The notes: a model not told the origin generated them from the letters alone. A stretch of 64,000 nt of DNA from CAYTTR01 sp964440805 (GCA_964440805.1 CAYTTR010000004.1:1-64000), one strand, 5' to 3'. Numbered from the stretch's first letter, positions 43,103-51,635 are shown. Numbers and translations are program-made.

Positions 43103-43525
43103 TAAATACTATTATTACGATAAAATTACTTGACACACATTTCCAAACTGCGGTTGGAACCGCTGTTCCTGAATAATCCGAGTCCGGGGAGAGGGCGGAT
43201 ATGCACCATGCCTTCCCATTCTTAACCTGACTTCAAAATTAGGAAGAAATCGGGAAAATTAACCTTGACCTTTGTGTTAATTTTTCATAAATAAAAGAGA
43301 TGAAACTACCTCTTCCGGCAGTTGATGAAGAAAACCTGCCAATTATGGTTAACGGATTGATGGATTATACTTATTCGGATATAATCACTCCATTAGTTAG
43401 TTTGTTTTCCATTTAATATATGGTAGAAGAATATTATAACAACTCGGATACTCTTACAACCGGAGTTGCCGTAAGCCCAAATGAAAAGCAACAATTTTTT
43501 TGTTTTCAATGAGGAGGATTACTAA
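43103..43525. other. long leader/intergenic region before the tricorn gene
   Basis: The gap between the desulfurase and tricorn genes is 478 bp. A TTGACC-N17-TAAATA promoter occurs at 43265-43293 on the plus strand, giving a leader over 200 bases long. Right after it, 43300-43416 is an open frame of 38 codons starting MKLPLPAVDEENLPIM, with no ribosome-binding site. A third protein-like stretch follows to about 43510. It may be a decayed gene or an untranslated leader. GAGGAGG precedes the tricorn ATG. Confidence 0.35.
43265..43293 (+). promoter_or_regulatory. possible sigma-70 promoter upstream of the tricorn gene
   Basis: TTGACC and TAAATA at exactly 17 bases spacing. It is 233 bases from the tricorn start codon, so the leader would be long; a closer promoter is not obvious. 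Confidence 0.45.
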
Positions 43526-46500
43526 ATGAAAAAGAGATTGATTCCTTTTTTAGTCTTTTTTATTTTTTTACTCTTTTCTTTTCCAGCCGAAGCTGTGGAC
43601 ATAAATAATACATTAATGCTGACTCAACCTGCGGTGGGGCAAAATATGATTGCTTTCTCTTATGCCAATGATCTCTGGACAGCTGATCTCCAGGGGCAGA
43701 ATGTCCGCCGGTTGACTTCTCATTCCGGAGAAGAATCCAATCCTGTTTTCTCGCCCGACGGTAAATGGATTGCTTTCAGTGGACAGTATGACGGCAACAC
43801 CGATGTTTATCTTGTCCCGGCTGAGGGAGGGATCCCCAAAAGGCTCACTTGGCATCCGGGCGAGGATATTGTCAGGGGTTTTACCCCGGACGGTTCAGCC
43901 GTTGTCTTCATGTCCTCCCGCCATTCATTCACCAGAGCCAGAAGCCGTTTATTTACTGTTTCTGTGGACGGAGGCATGCCCCAGCCCTTGGTGATTCCGT
44001 ATGCTCATAAAGCATCCTATTCTCCGGATGGGACAAAGATGGCCTACACTCCCTTTGGAGAAGCTTTTCAACAGTGGAAGAATTACCGGGGAGGAACGGT
44101 TTCCCGGGTCTGGATTTTTAATTTCAATGACAACTCAATTGAAAAAATCCCTCAACCGGAAGGACGCTGCAACGACACTGATCCTATGTGGCTGGGCGAT
44201 AAAATTTACTTTCGTTCAGATAGAAACGGTGAGTTTAACCTTTTTTCCTTTGACCCCGGTACCCGGGAAATTCGCCAGTTGACCCAGCATGATGATTTTC
44301 CTGTTGTTAGTGCTTCGGCTGGAGGAGGAAAGATTATCCATGAGCAGGCCGGGCAGCTCCATCTCTTTGACCCGGCCAAGGAGACTACAGCTTCTCTAAC
44401 TATAGGCGTTGCAGCTGACCTCCTTGAGCTCCGGCCCCGTTATGTTAAGGGAGAGCGTTATATCCGCCATGCTGATATTTCTCCTTCAGGAGCCAGGGCT
44501 GTTTTTGAATTCAGGGGGGAGGTAGTTACTTTGCCGGCTGAAAAAGGAGACTTCAGGAATTTGACCGGTACCCCGGGGGTTCATGAAAGGGAGCCTGTTT
44601 GGTCGCCGGACGGCAAAAAAATAGCTTATTTCTCAGATGAATCGGGTGAATATGCTCTTCATGTGTTTTCCAGAGACAAAGAGGAAGTAAGGAAATTCGA
44701 GCTTCCCGGCGCCGGCTTTTATGAGAGATTAGTCTGGTCACCGGACAGTAAGAAATTAACTTATACAGATAATTCCTGGAGTCTTTTCTGGATTGACCCC
44801 GAGACTGGAATTTCAGAAAAAATAGGTCAGGAATACCTCTACGGTCCATCCGGACTTAAAACATTGAAGGGCGTCTGGTCGCCTGATTCCCGCTGGATTG
44901 CTTATACCTTAAACACCAGGGCTTATATTCAGCGGGTTTATGTTTATTCGCTGGAAGAGAAGAAATCCTACCCTATAACCGACGGATTGAGTGAAGTAAG
45001 TGAACCTGAATTCGACAGCAGCGGAAAATACCTCTATTTCTTTGCCTCCACTGATGCCGGTCCGGTTAAACACTGGTTCGCCATGTCCAGTGCTGACATG
45101 GAAATGAATCAGGCCCTTTATTTAGCTGTTCTGCAAAAAGGAACACCTTCTCCTCTGGCCAAGGAAAGCGATGAAGAGAAGCTTGAAGAAGAAGGAAAAG
45201 AAGAAGCAGAAAAAGGTGCCGGCGAAAAAGCTGAGAAAACTTCAGAAGATTCTCAAGTCAAGATTGATTTTGAAGATTTAAACGAAAGAATAGTCTCTTT
45301 CCCCATTGAATCGGCCGGTTATTTCAATCTTCAGGTTGGCGGTGAAGGTCAGATATATTACTTGGAAGTTCTTCCCGGAAGCCGCGGTTTTGGGCAAGAA
45401 AGGTCAAAACTTCATCTTTTCGACCTAAAAAAACGGCAGGATGAGGTGCTTATTTCTGGAATCAATAATTACAAAATCTCTGCTGATAATAAAAAAATCC
45501 TATATTTATCACGAAACCTATGGGGGATAGTTGATGCCGGGAAAAAAGTTAATCCAGGAGAGGGGAAGCTAAATGTTGATTCCATCGAGGCCCGCATTAA
45601 TCCTGCAAAAGAATGGCAACAGATTTTTGATGAAGCCTGGAGGATAAACCGTGATTATTTTTATGATCCCGCTATGCATGGAGTTGACTGGGAAAAAATG
45701 CGGGAGAAATACAGCTATTTCCTCTCTCATCTTTCCTGCCGCCAGGATCTTTCCCGGGTAATCCAATGGATGTGCCGCGAATTGAGGGTCGGTCATCACA
45801 GAACAGGTGGTGGAGATACTCTGGTGGAGGCAAAACGTATTCCCGTGGGATTGCTGGGAGCCGATTATTCCGTTGAAAACAACCGTTTCAGATTCAAGAA
45901 GGTTTACGGCGGTCTTAATTGGAATCCGGAACTCCGGTCACCCTTGACGGAACCGGGAGTAGAAGTTAAAGAAAGAGAATATTTGCTGGCGGTAAACGGC
46001 GAGGATGTTAAGTTCCCGGCAAATTTATATCAATATTTCGATAACACAGCCAGCCGGCTTATCGAGATTACAGTCGGCCCCTCGCCGGATGGAAAAGGAG
46101 CCCGTACTGTCCAGGTGGTTCCTCTTCCCAATGAATATAACCTGAGAAACCGTGATTGGGTGGAAGGTAACATTGAGAAGATCAACAAAGCCACTGACGG
46201 AAAAGTAGCCTATGTCTATGTGCCCAATACAACCACTTTGGGCCATACTTACTTTAAAAGATATTTCTTCCCCCAATCACATAAGGATGCCATAATTGTT
46301 GATGAGCGTTTTAACGGAGGAGGACAGGTAGCTGATTACTATATAGATATTCTCCGGCGTCCCTTTGTCTGTATGTGGAATATGCGCTATGGAGCTGATC
46401 TTAAAACACCCAGTGCTTCAATCCAGGGGCCTAAAGTTATGCTCATCAATGAATCTGCTGGTTCGGGCGGGGATTTGCTTCCCTGGATGTTCCGCAAGTT

Positions 46501-46807
46501 TGAGGTGGGAACGCTTATCGGAACCAGGACCTGGGGCGGTCTGGTGGGAACATTGGGCTTTCCTTTATTAATGGACGGAGGCTATGTCACCGCACCCAAT
46601 CTTGCCATCTGGACCGAAGACGGTTGGGTGGTAGAAAATGAAGGAGTTCCCCCGGATATTGAAGTGGAACAGATTCCGGCTGAAGTTATTGACGGTCATG
46701 ATCCCCAACTGGAAAGAGCTATTCAGGTTGTTTTGGAAGAACTGGAAAAGAATCCTCCCCGAAGGCTGGTCCGGCCTCCCTACCCGGATAAGGTAAAGAG
46801 GAAATAG
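43526..46807 (+). CDS. exported tricorn-like protease (S41 family)
   Basis: Large peptidase of 1093 residues that trims oligopeptides. A signal peptide (1-23, ending AEA) shows export, unlike the cytosolic archaeal enzyme. Repeated propeller blades (SPDGKWIAF, SPDGTKMAY, SPDGKKIAYFSDESG, SPDSRWIAY) fill residues 40-520. A charged Glu/Lys-rich insert follows near 545-585, then a C1 helix domain, a PDZ region and the S41 protease core. The catalytic serine is S980 in NESAGSGGDLLP, with a histidine in VGHHRTGGGD (about 758) and an acidic ENEGVPPD near 1037. It would feed peptides into amino acid fermentation. Confidence 0.92.
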   Translation: MKKRLIPFLVFFIFLLFSFPAEAVDINNTLMLTQPAVGQNMIAFSYANDLWTADLQGQNVRRLTSHSGEESNPVFSPDGKWIAFSGQYDGNTDVYLVPAEGGIPKRLTWHPGEDIVRGFTPDGSAVVFMSSRHSFTRARSRLFTVSVDGGMPQPLVIPYAHKASYSPDGTKMAYTPFGEAFQQWKNYRGGTVSRVWIFNFNDNSIEKIPQPEGRCNDTDPMWLGDKIYFRSDRNGEFNLFSFDPGTREIRQLTQHDDFPVVSASAGGGKIIHEQAGQLHLFDPAKETTASLTIGVAADLLELRPRYVKGERYIRHADISPSGARAVFEFRGEVVTLPAEKGDFRNLTGTPGVHEREPVWSPDGKKIAYFSDESGEYALHVFSRDKEEVRKFELPGAGFYERLVWSPDSKKLTYTDNSWSLFWIDPETGISEKIGQEYLYGPSGLKTLKGVWSPDSRWIAYTLNTRAYIQRVYVYSLEEKKSYPITDGLSEVSEPEFDSSGKYLYFFASTDAGPVKHWFAMSSADMEMNQALYLAVLQKGTPSPLAKESDEEKLEEEGKEEAEKGAGEKAEKTSEDSQVKIDFEDLNERIVSFPIESAGYFNLQVGGEGQIYYLEVLPGSRGFGQERSKLHLFDLKKRQDEVLISGINNYKISADNKKILYLSRNLWGIVDAGKKVNPGEGKLNVDSIEARINPAKEWQQIFDEAWRINRDYFYDPAMHGVDWEKMREKYSYFLSHLSCRQDLSRVIQWMCRELRVGHHRTGGGDTLVEAKRIPVGLLGADYSVENNRFRFKKVYGGLNWNPELRSPLTEPGVEVKEREYLLAVNGEDVKFPANLYQYFDNTASRLIEITVGPSPDGKGARTVQVVPLPNEYNLRNRDWVEGNIEKINKATDGKVAYVYVPNTTTLGHTYFKRYFFPQSHKDAIIVDERFNGGGQVADYYIDILRRPFVCMWNMRYGADLKTPSASIQGPKVMLINESAGSGGDLLPWMFRKFEVGTLIGTRTWGGLVGTLGFPLLMDGGYVTAPNLAIWTEDGWVVENEGVPPDIEVEQIPAEVIDGHDPQLERAIQVVLEELEKNPPRRLVRPPYPDKVKRK

Positions 46808-46877
46808 AAAAAAACTTTAATGAATAGCTGATTTAAGCATAAATGATTTTTTGCCGGTTATCGGCAATTGATTAGGC

Positions 46878-46898
46878 CTGTCTTTTTTGGACAGTTTT
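46878..46898 (+). terminator. terminator candidate after the tricorn gene
   Basis: CTGTC / GACAG stem with a seven-base T-rich loop followed by TTTTA, 70 bases past the stop. A small TTGCCG / CGGCAA hairpin (46851-46867) precedes it. Confidence 0.4.
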
Positions 46899-46944
46899 AT
46901 GTTGTGGATAATTTACTTCAGGTGATTTCTTTTTTTGATGAGGA

Positions 46945-47038
46945 AACCGTCCGGCGGTGAAGGCCGGTTATTGAGGCAGGAAAAATGGCGGGAGTGATTA
47001 TGATGAAATCACTTAAATCCTTCACTTTCCGGACGGTT
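46945..47038. other. large structured hairpin element between convergent genes
   Basis: Arms 46945-46963 and 47019-47038 pair as AACCGTCCGG...GTGAAGG against CCTTCAC...CCGGACGGTT, 17 of about 19 positions. They enclose a second perfect stem AGTGATT / AATCACT (46993-46999, 47007-47013) and an alternative CCGGC / GCCGG pair on the left arm. It could end the minus-strand hydrogenase operon, or be a structured RNA or a small inverted-repeat element. No known riboswitch was recognised. Confidence 0.55.
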
Positions 47039-47073
47039 TTATATATAAAGAAGGATCTCTTTTTTCTTTATAA

Positions 47074-48819
47074 TTAGTTTGTAATATTCTCCAGGATTTT
47101 TTCTGCCGCCCTCTTAACAGCAACAGATAAGTTTTTACCTTCCTCGAGTGTTTCCGGCTGTATGCCTAAAACATAAGTGTTTTTCATCTGGGCATAACTC
47201 ATTTCGCCACATAAAAACGGACTAAACTTGTGGCTGAGAGAAGCGTTGTGCAGAACGCTAAGAAGGGGGATAAGAGAGACTTTCCCTGCTTTTGCTTTAA
47301 AGTCAACCGCATCCACAAAGATGACCGGCCGGTCTTTACTGTTTCCGGAAAAAATTTCCCTGCCTTCAAGCTCTTTTTCCAGAAGGCTTTCTTTTCCTCC
47401 TTTCCTTAATTCATCAGCCAGAAAAATTCCGACGCCGTCATCCGATCTCTCCGGATTGCCGATGCCGATAAAGAGAAGTTCCTCATCAGCCTGCAGTTCC
47501 TGAAGCCTTAGCTGCCAGTCGTTTTCTTCACCTTTTTTAACTTCAGCCATGTGAACAGAGCAGCTAATGCAGGGATCGTAAGCTCTTACCAGAATATCCA
47601 AACGGTCCCGGATGGCATCTCCCTGACCTTTATCAAGGAGTGTCTGGGCTGCAATCAAGCCGTATCTTTCAATCTCTTCAGCGTTCTGGGCGGTGGGAGT
47701 TATGATATCGGCATAATCAACTACTCCGTCTTTAATCCGGTAATGATGAATAAGCAGCCCGCGGGGAGCTTCAACCAGGCCGGTGCCTTTACCTTCTTTA
47801 TTTTCATAAGAAACTATGGCAGGATTTTCGCTTATGGCAAGGAGTTCATCGATGATTTCCTGGGTTCTTTCGAAAGCATAGACTATTTCCAGAGCCTGGG
47901 CAGCATTATTATAGAGTGGGTTGCGCTTCCAGTGCCGGTTGAAATACTTGCGGAACATTTCTCCTGCTTGTTTTTCCAACCGTTCTCCCAGGTTATTGAC
48001 TCTGGCCAAGGCTCCCACTGAATAAGGTTTGTCATTATAACGGCTTCTCTTGCAAAAGGAGTGAGAAACCACAAACTCGTTGGTAAGGTTCCGGTAGTCC
48101 TCGCGAAAGATTCTGTCGCCTGTGGAAAGAATTATTTCTTCTCCGGCAAAACCGTATTTTTCATCAGCCGGGTTGCAGCAGGCATAAATAGTATCATCCT
48201 CAGGGATATCCGGATAGTCTATGGTGCAGAAGAGGTCAACAGTCTTCATCACAAAAGGCATAAACTGAAGCGCCCTGTTCTTGATCCAGGTAAGCTCGTC
48301 CCGGGCAGGCCATTGGCCGAAACCGCCGATTACTGGATTTTCTCCGTGGATAAAGCGGCCGCTTAAGGTTTTCATAATATGATTACCGAAATTTTTCATT
48401 TCCAGGGCTATCTTGACTTCAAATTCGTACTTGGAGGCCATGGCAACAGCATTGGGGAAACCGAGGTAGTCAGGTAAGGCTAAGTAGAATGTGTGGAGTG
48501 AATGGCTCTCGATCATTTCTCCCATATGCGTCAATTCCCTGAGGAGCTGGACTTTTCGGGGAACTTTCACCTTGAGTGTATTTTCCATGGCCCTGATGGC
48601 GGCTATCTTGTGAGAGATAGAGCAGATGGCACAGATACGGGGAGCGAGACTGACGTCTTCCTCCGGGGTGCGGCCCAGAACCAGACGTTCAACGAGCCGC
48701 GGGCCTTCATTGATGATGAACTTAACATCTGTCACTACGTTTCCGTCTATAGTTGCTTCTATGCCACCGTTTCCTTCAACCCTTGGTAATTGTTCTATGG
48801 TTACCTTTTTCATTTTCAC
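47074..48819 (-). CDS. group 3b [NiFe] hydrogenase large subunit fused to its maturation endopeptidase
   Basis: One uninterrupted frame of 581 residues. Residues 1-430 are a sulfhydrogenase/bidirectional large subunit with both nickel motifs: RICAIC (C63, C66) and DPCISCSVH (C417, C420, H423). Normally a few residues after this histidine are clipped off by a separate protease. Here a 24-residue linker leads straight into a HyaD/HycI-type endopeptidase domain (about 447-581) with GIGNPERSDDGVG (D460/D461), VDAVDF (D503) and SLSHKF (H530), so all three metal-sensing ligands are kept. Self-cleavage after H423 would free the protease. It follows the small subunit with a four-base overlap and takes the place of the usual separate gene. 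Confidence 0.93.
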   Translation of the reverse strand: MKMKKVTIEQLPRVEGNGGIEATIDGNVVTDVKFIINEGPRLVERLVLGRTPEEDVSLAPRICAICSISHKIAAIRAMENTLKVKVPRKVQLLRELTHMGEMIESHSLHTFYLALPDYLGFPNAVAMASKYEFEVKIALEMKNFGNHIMKTLSGRFIHGENPVIGGFGQWPARDELTWIKNRALQFMPFVMKTVDLFCTIDYPDIPEDDTIYACCNPADEKYGFAGEEIILSTGDRIFREDYRNLTNEFVVSHSFCKRSRYNDKPYSVGALARVNNLGERLEKQAGEMFRKYFNRHWKRNPLYNNAAQALEIVYAFERTQEIIDELLAISENPAIVSYENKEGKGTGLVEAPRGLLIHHYRIKDGVVDYADIITPTAQNAEEIERYGLIAAQTLLDKGQGDAIRDRLDILVRAYDPCISCSVHMAEVKKGEENDWQLRLQELQADEELLFIGIGNPERSDDGVGIFLADELRKGGKESLLEKELEGREIFSGNSKDRPVIFVDAVDFKAKAGKVSLIPLLSVLHNASLSHKFSPFLCGEMSYAQMKNTYVLGIQPETLEEGKNLSVAVKRAAEKILENITN

Positions 48820-49595
48820 TTGCTCCCTTTGAGAAGTTCGAAAACTTCGGCTATTTTGGTTCCTGAATAGTTGGCCATCTTTTTCTTAATGAGCTCGATG
48901 TCGAATCCTTTATCCTTGAGAAGGTAGTATTCTGAGGTCCAGTTGGCTCCCTCAACCGGTCCCCAGCAGCCAACGCAAGGAAGATTATGGCTTGGACAAA
49001 CGGCACTGCAACCGTCTTCTGTCAAGGGACCAAGGCAGAGGATGCCCTTTTTTAAAAGGCAATCATTCTCTTTGTATTTACAGGTGATACAAACTGGTTG
49101 AGGATAATGTTCCGGAGGATTGCCCCGGACTACCCGGGTGAAAAAATGGAGGAATTGTTCCTTACCTATGGGGCACCCTGGAAGATAGTAATCTACTTTA
49201 ATATAAGCATCAATGGGTTTAGACTGAACCGGGCTGGTATGAGCCATCCGGGTATCTCCATAAACATTTTTGTAATTTTCACTCCATTCATCTTTTTTTA
49301 GGAAACGGGCTTGAATTCCACCTACTGTGGCGCAGAGGCCGATAGCAACCACTATTTTGGCTCTTTCCCGGATTTCTTTAAGCTCTTCGATTTCTCTTTC
49401 TGTTGAGACCGATCCTTCAATAAGAGCTACATCCAGTTCGCCCTCAATGTTGTCGCTTTTTGCCATGAGGAAGGATTGGATGTCAACCGCCTGGAAGATA
49501 TCCAGGAGTTCTTTTTCACAGTCCAGGATCAACAGGGCGTCTCCGGCACATCCGGTCAGTTCGTATATTCCTATTTTCAGTTTGTTCTCTTTCAT
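48816..49595 (-). CDS. group 3b hydrogenase small (delta) subunit
   Basis: Electron-transfer subunit of 259 residues related to NuoB and to the delta subunit of archaeal sulfhydrogenase. Proximal-cluster cysteines appear in ELTGCAGD, GLCATVGG and LPGCPIGKE; further cysteines in CKYKENDC, GILCLGP, DGCSAVCPSHNLPCVGCWG hold additional clusters. No Tat signal, so cytoplasmic. I chose the ATG at 49595 because GGGGG stands a few bases upstream and the family starts there; a longer frame runs into the preceding gene. It delivers electrons between the large subunit and the flavoprotein partner. Confidence 0.92.
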   Translation of the reverse strand: MKENKLKIGIYELTGCAGDALLILDCEKELLDIFQAVDIQSFLMAKSDNIEGELDVALIEGSVSTEREIEELKEIRERAKIVVAIGLCATVGGIQARFLKKDEWSENYKNVYGDTRMAHTSPVQSKPIDAYIKVDYYLPGCPIGKEQFLHFFTRVVRGNPPEHYPQPVCITCKYKENDCLLKKGILCLGPLTEDGCSAVCPSHNLPCVGCWGPVEGANWTSEYYLLKDKGFDIELIKKKMANYSGTKIAEVFELLKGSK

Positions 49596-49605
49596 TTTTT
49601 CCCCC

Positions 49606-50466
49606 TTAGATAAGCTCCCGCATATGGAGGACATCCCAATAGGTAAAGACTGGTCCGTCAAGGCAGGTATAAATATAGTCAATAGCACAGTGGCCGCATT
49701 TTCCTACTCCGCATTTCATTCGTCTTTCCAGGGTCATTAAAATTTGGTCTTTGGGGATGTTCAGTTTAATGAATTCGTTAATGACAAACTTGTACATAAC
49801 CGGCGGGCCGCAGACCAGGGCTACAGTGTTGGCCGGATCGATGTTTTTCAATTTGGGGAATAGAGTGGTTACCACTCCGGTGTTTTCTGTCCATTTTCCG
49901 GTATCATCTGCATCCACGGTGAGATAGCATTCAAGATCATCCCTGTTTTTAAGAGAAAGAAATTCCTCGCGGAAAATCATCTCCACAGGTCTTTTGGCTC
50001 CGTGAAGCAGAATTACCCGCCTGAAGAGATCCCGGTTATCTAAGCTATAGAAAAGAACCGAGCGGAGCGGAGCCACTCCCAGTCCGCCCATGACAATGAG
50101 CACATCCTTGCCTTTCATCTTTTCTACCGGAAAACCATCCCCATAAGGACCGCGCAGCCCGATTAAATCGTTTTCTTTCAACCTGAAGATGGCATTGGTT
50201 AATGTGCCTACCTTACGGATGCAGAATTCAAGAAGGCCGGGGCGAGAGGGGGTAGAAGAGATAGAGAAGGGAGCTTCGCCAGCACCGAGTACTGAAATCA
50301 TGGCAAATTGGCCGGGCCTGTAACGGAAAGAAAGAGCCTTTTCCATGTCCACCAGTCGCACCTGGAAGAACTTAACGTCTTCTGTCAAATTATAGAGGCG
50401 GACAATCCGTGCTGCCTCAGGGAGGAAAGGATTGGTCCTATTAATAGATTTATTTTCGCCGTTCAT
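49606..50466 (-). CDS. group 3b hydrogenase flavoprotein (gamma) subunit
   Basis: FAD and NAD(P)H oxidoreductase of 286 residues, ferredoxin-NADP reductase fold. The FAD-binding region reads RPGQFAMISV and EAPFSISSTP; the pyridine nucleotide domain has MGGLGVAPLRSVLF and ALVCGPPVMYKF. A C-terminal [2Fe-2S] site (CGVGKCGHC...C) is as in PyrK and sulfhydrogenase gamma. It links hydrogen to NADP(H), or to sulfur or polysulfide. Its start overlaps the beta subunit gene by four bases. Confidence 0.92.
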   Translation of the reverse strand: MNGENKSINRTNPFLPEAARIVRLYNLTEDVKFFQVRLVDMEKALSFRYRPGQFAMISVLGAGEAPFSISSTPSRPGLLEFCIRKVGTLTNAIFRLKENDLIGLRGPYGDGFPVEKMKGKDVLIVMGGLGVAPLRSVLFYSLDNRDLFRRVILLHGAKRPVEMIFREEFLSLKNRDDLECYLTVDADDTGKWTENTGVVTTLFPKLKNIDPANTVALVCGPPVMYKFVINEFIKLNIPKDQILMTLERRMKCGVGKCGHCAIDYIYTCLDGPVFTYWDVLHMRELI

Positions 50467-51524
50467 TTTGTCACCTCTTTGGCCAGCCGGTTCCAGAAGG
50501 CCTCTACTTCTTCACCTTCCAGGGCGTGAGAAACTGTTTTTACATTGATATCCACCGGACAAGTGGTTACACAGCGGCCGCAACCCACACAGGCAGGTTT
50601 GCCGTATTTAGATATGTACGCCTGTAGTTTATGGGTGTAGTAGAGTTTGAGTCTTTGAGAGCGTTTCTCCCGGAAGTTTTCTCCTCCGGCTACTGCGGAG
50701 TAATTTTCCAGAGTACAGGCGTCCCAGCAGCGGCGAATTTCTGAAGTTTGCTTGCCCAGCAGCGGATGGTCTGTCATGTTGTAGCAGTTGCAGGTAGGGC
50801 AGACCATGCTGCAGGAACCGCAAGCTAAGCAGGCCTCTCCAAGTTTCTCCCATAGAGGATGATTGTAGCGTAGTTCTATTAAATCCGGCATGGCTACAAA
50901 GTCTATCTGTGCCTGAAAGGCTTTGTCACGCTCCTCGCGCCAGCGGATGTATTGCTGAATTTCATTTTCGCTGATTTCTTCTTCGAAGACGTCCGGTATT
51001 AGCCGGAGGGAGTCGTCTCCTTTACTTGAGCCGATCCAAACTAAGTAGTAGGCATCGATTTCCGAGAAAAAGAGATCATACCCTTCTTCTACTATGTGGG
51101 TATGAGTTGATTTGCACAGACAGTGCTCATCAGGCCAACACGAATGCCCGAAAATAAGAGTGTTTTGACGGGCTTTCAAATAATAAGGATCTTCAAAGAC
51201 TTGCTCGTGAAATCTGTTAAGAATGAGGAGTCCGTGGATATCACAGGGGTGAATACCGAAGATAACTTTCCGGCTGACATGAGAGAAATCTTCTTTATAA
51301 CTTTGAGGGGTGGCTTCAAACATTTTGAACTGGGGCGGAATGAACAATTTTTTGGGCGGCAGGATGGTTCGGTTGTAATCGAGATCAATTTGCGAAAAAT
51401 CATCAATATACTGGAAGGCGTGCTTGTTCTCTCCTTTTTTGACTGGAGCGAAAAGCTCGACTTCTTTAGAGACCGCTTCCAGGAATAATGGAAGTTTTTC
51501 CTTCTTGAGTTTGACGACTTTCAT
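50463..51524 (-). CDS. group 3b hydrogenase iron-sulfur (beta) subunit
   Basis: A 353-residue protein with two [4Fe-4S] ferredoxin motifs in the C-terminal third, CLACGSCSMVCPTCNC and CVGCGRCVTTCPVD. The N-terminal part matches the beta subunit of sulfhydrogenases and the sulfite reductase A-like family, with conserved GIHPCDIHGL. First gene of the four-gene operon beta-gamma-delta-alpha, which is the archaeal sulfhydrogenase order. It is preceded by a leader hairpin and a sigma-54 promoter. Confidence 0.92.
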   Translation of the reverse strand: MKVVKLKKEKLPLFLEAVSKEVELFAPVKKGENKHAFQYIDDFSQIDLDYNRTILPPKKLFIPPQFKMFEATPQSYKEDFSHVSRKVIFGIHPCDIHGLLILNRFHEQVFEDPYYLKARQNTLIFGHSCWPDEHCLCKSTHTHIVEEGYDLFFSEIDAYYLVWIGSSKGDDSLRLIPDVFEEEISENEIQQYIRWREERDKAFQAQIDFVAMPDLIELRYNHPLWEKLGEACLACGSCSMVCPTCNCYNMTDHPLLGKQTSEIRRCWDACTLENYSAVAGGENFREKRSQRLKLYYTHKLQAYISKYGKPACVGCGRCVTTCPVDINVKTVSHALEGEEVEAFWNRLAKEVTK

Positions 51525-51561
51525 GATTAATTCCTTATCTTACTTAATTTATTTAGCCAAA

Positions 51562-51597
51562 AGGATCGCTCTTGTGCCTTAGGACAAAAGCAATCCT
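51562..51597 (-). promoter_or_regulatory. leader hairpin of the hydrogenase operon
   Basis: Between the predicted sigma-54 start (about 51610) and the first start codon, AGGATTGC...GCGATCCT pair with one mismatch around an inner TTGTCCT / AGGCACAA stem, followed on the minus strand by TTTT. It looks like an attenuator or a 5' stabilising hairpin. Confidence 0.45.
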
Positions 51598-51621
51598 CTT
51601 TCTTAGACAAAATATTAATAA

Positions 51622-51635
51622 GCAAAATTTGTGCC
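51622..51635 (-). promoter_or_regulatory. sigma-54 promoter of the group 3b hydrogenase operon
   Basis: Minus-strand AAGGCACAAATTTTGCTT fits the -24/-12 elements with GG-N10-GC; one base departs from TGGCAC. A TGTAAA at 51655-51660 begins exactly 20 bases from the -24 GG, the same offset as at the 41222 promoter, and CTGTAA / TTACAG flank a 20-base spacer here. The next gene read before it is a damaged sigma-54 activator. Confidence 0.75.

Noticed and set aside
47074..48819. Hydrogenase-protease fusion as an artefact of two adjacent genes merged by a lost stop
   Set aside because: The frame is continuous with a plausible linker, all motifs of both domains are intact and no leftover ribosome-binding site or start codon is evident at the junction. 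Read-level checking is still listed as the test.
48816..49688. Longer start for the hydrogenase small subunit at 49688
   Set aside because: It would run 83 bases into the flavoprotein gene and adds residues unlike the family, while 49595 has a strong ribosome-binding site.
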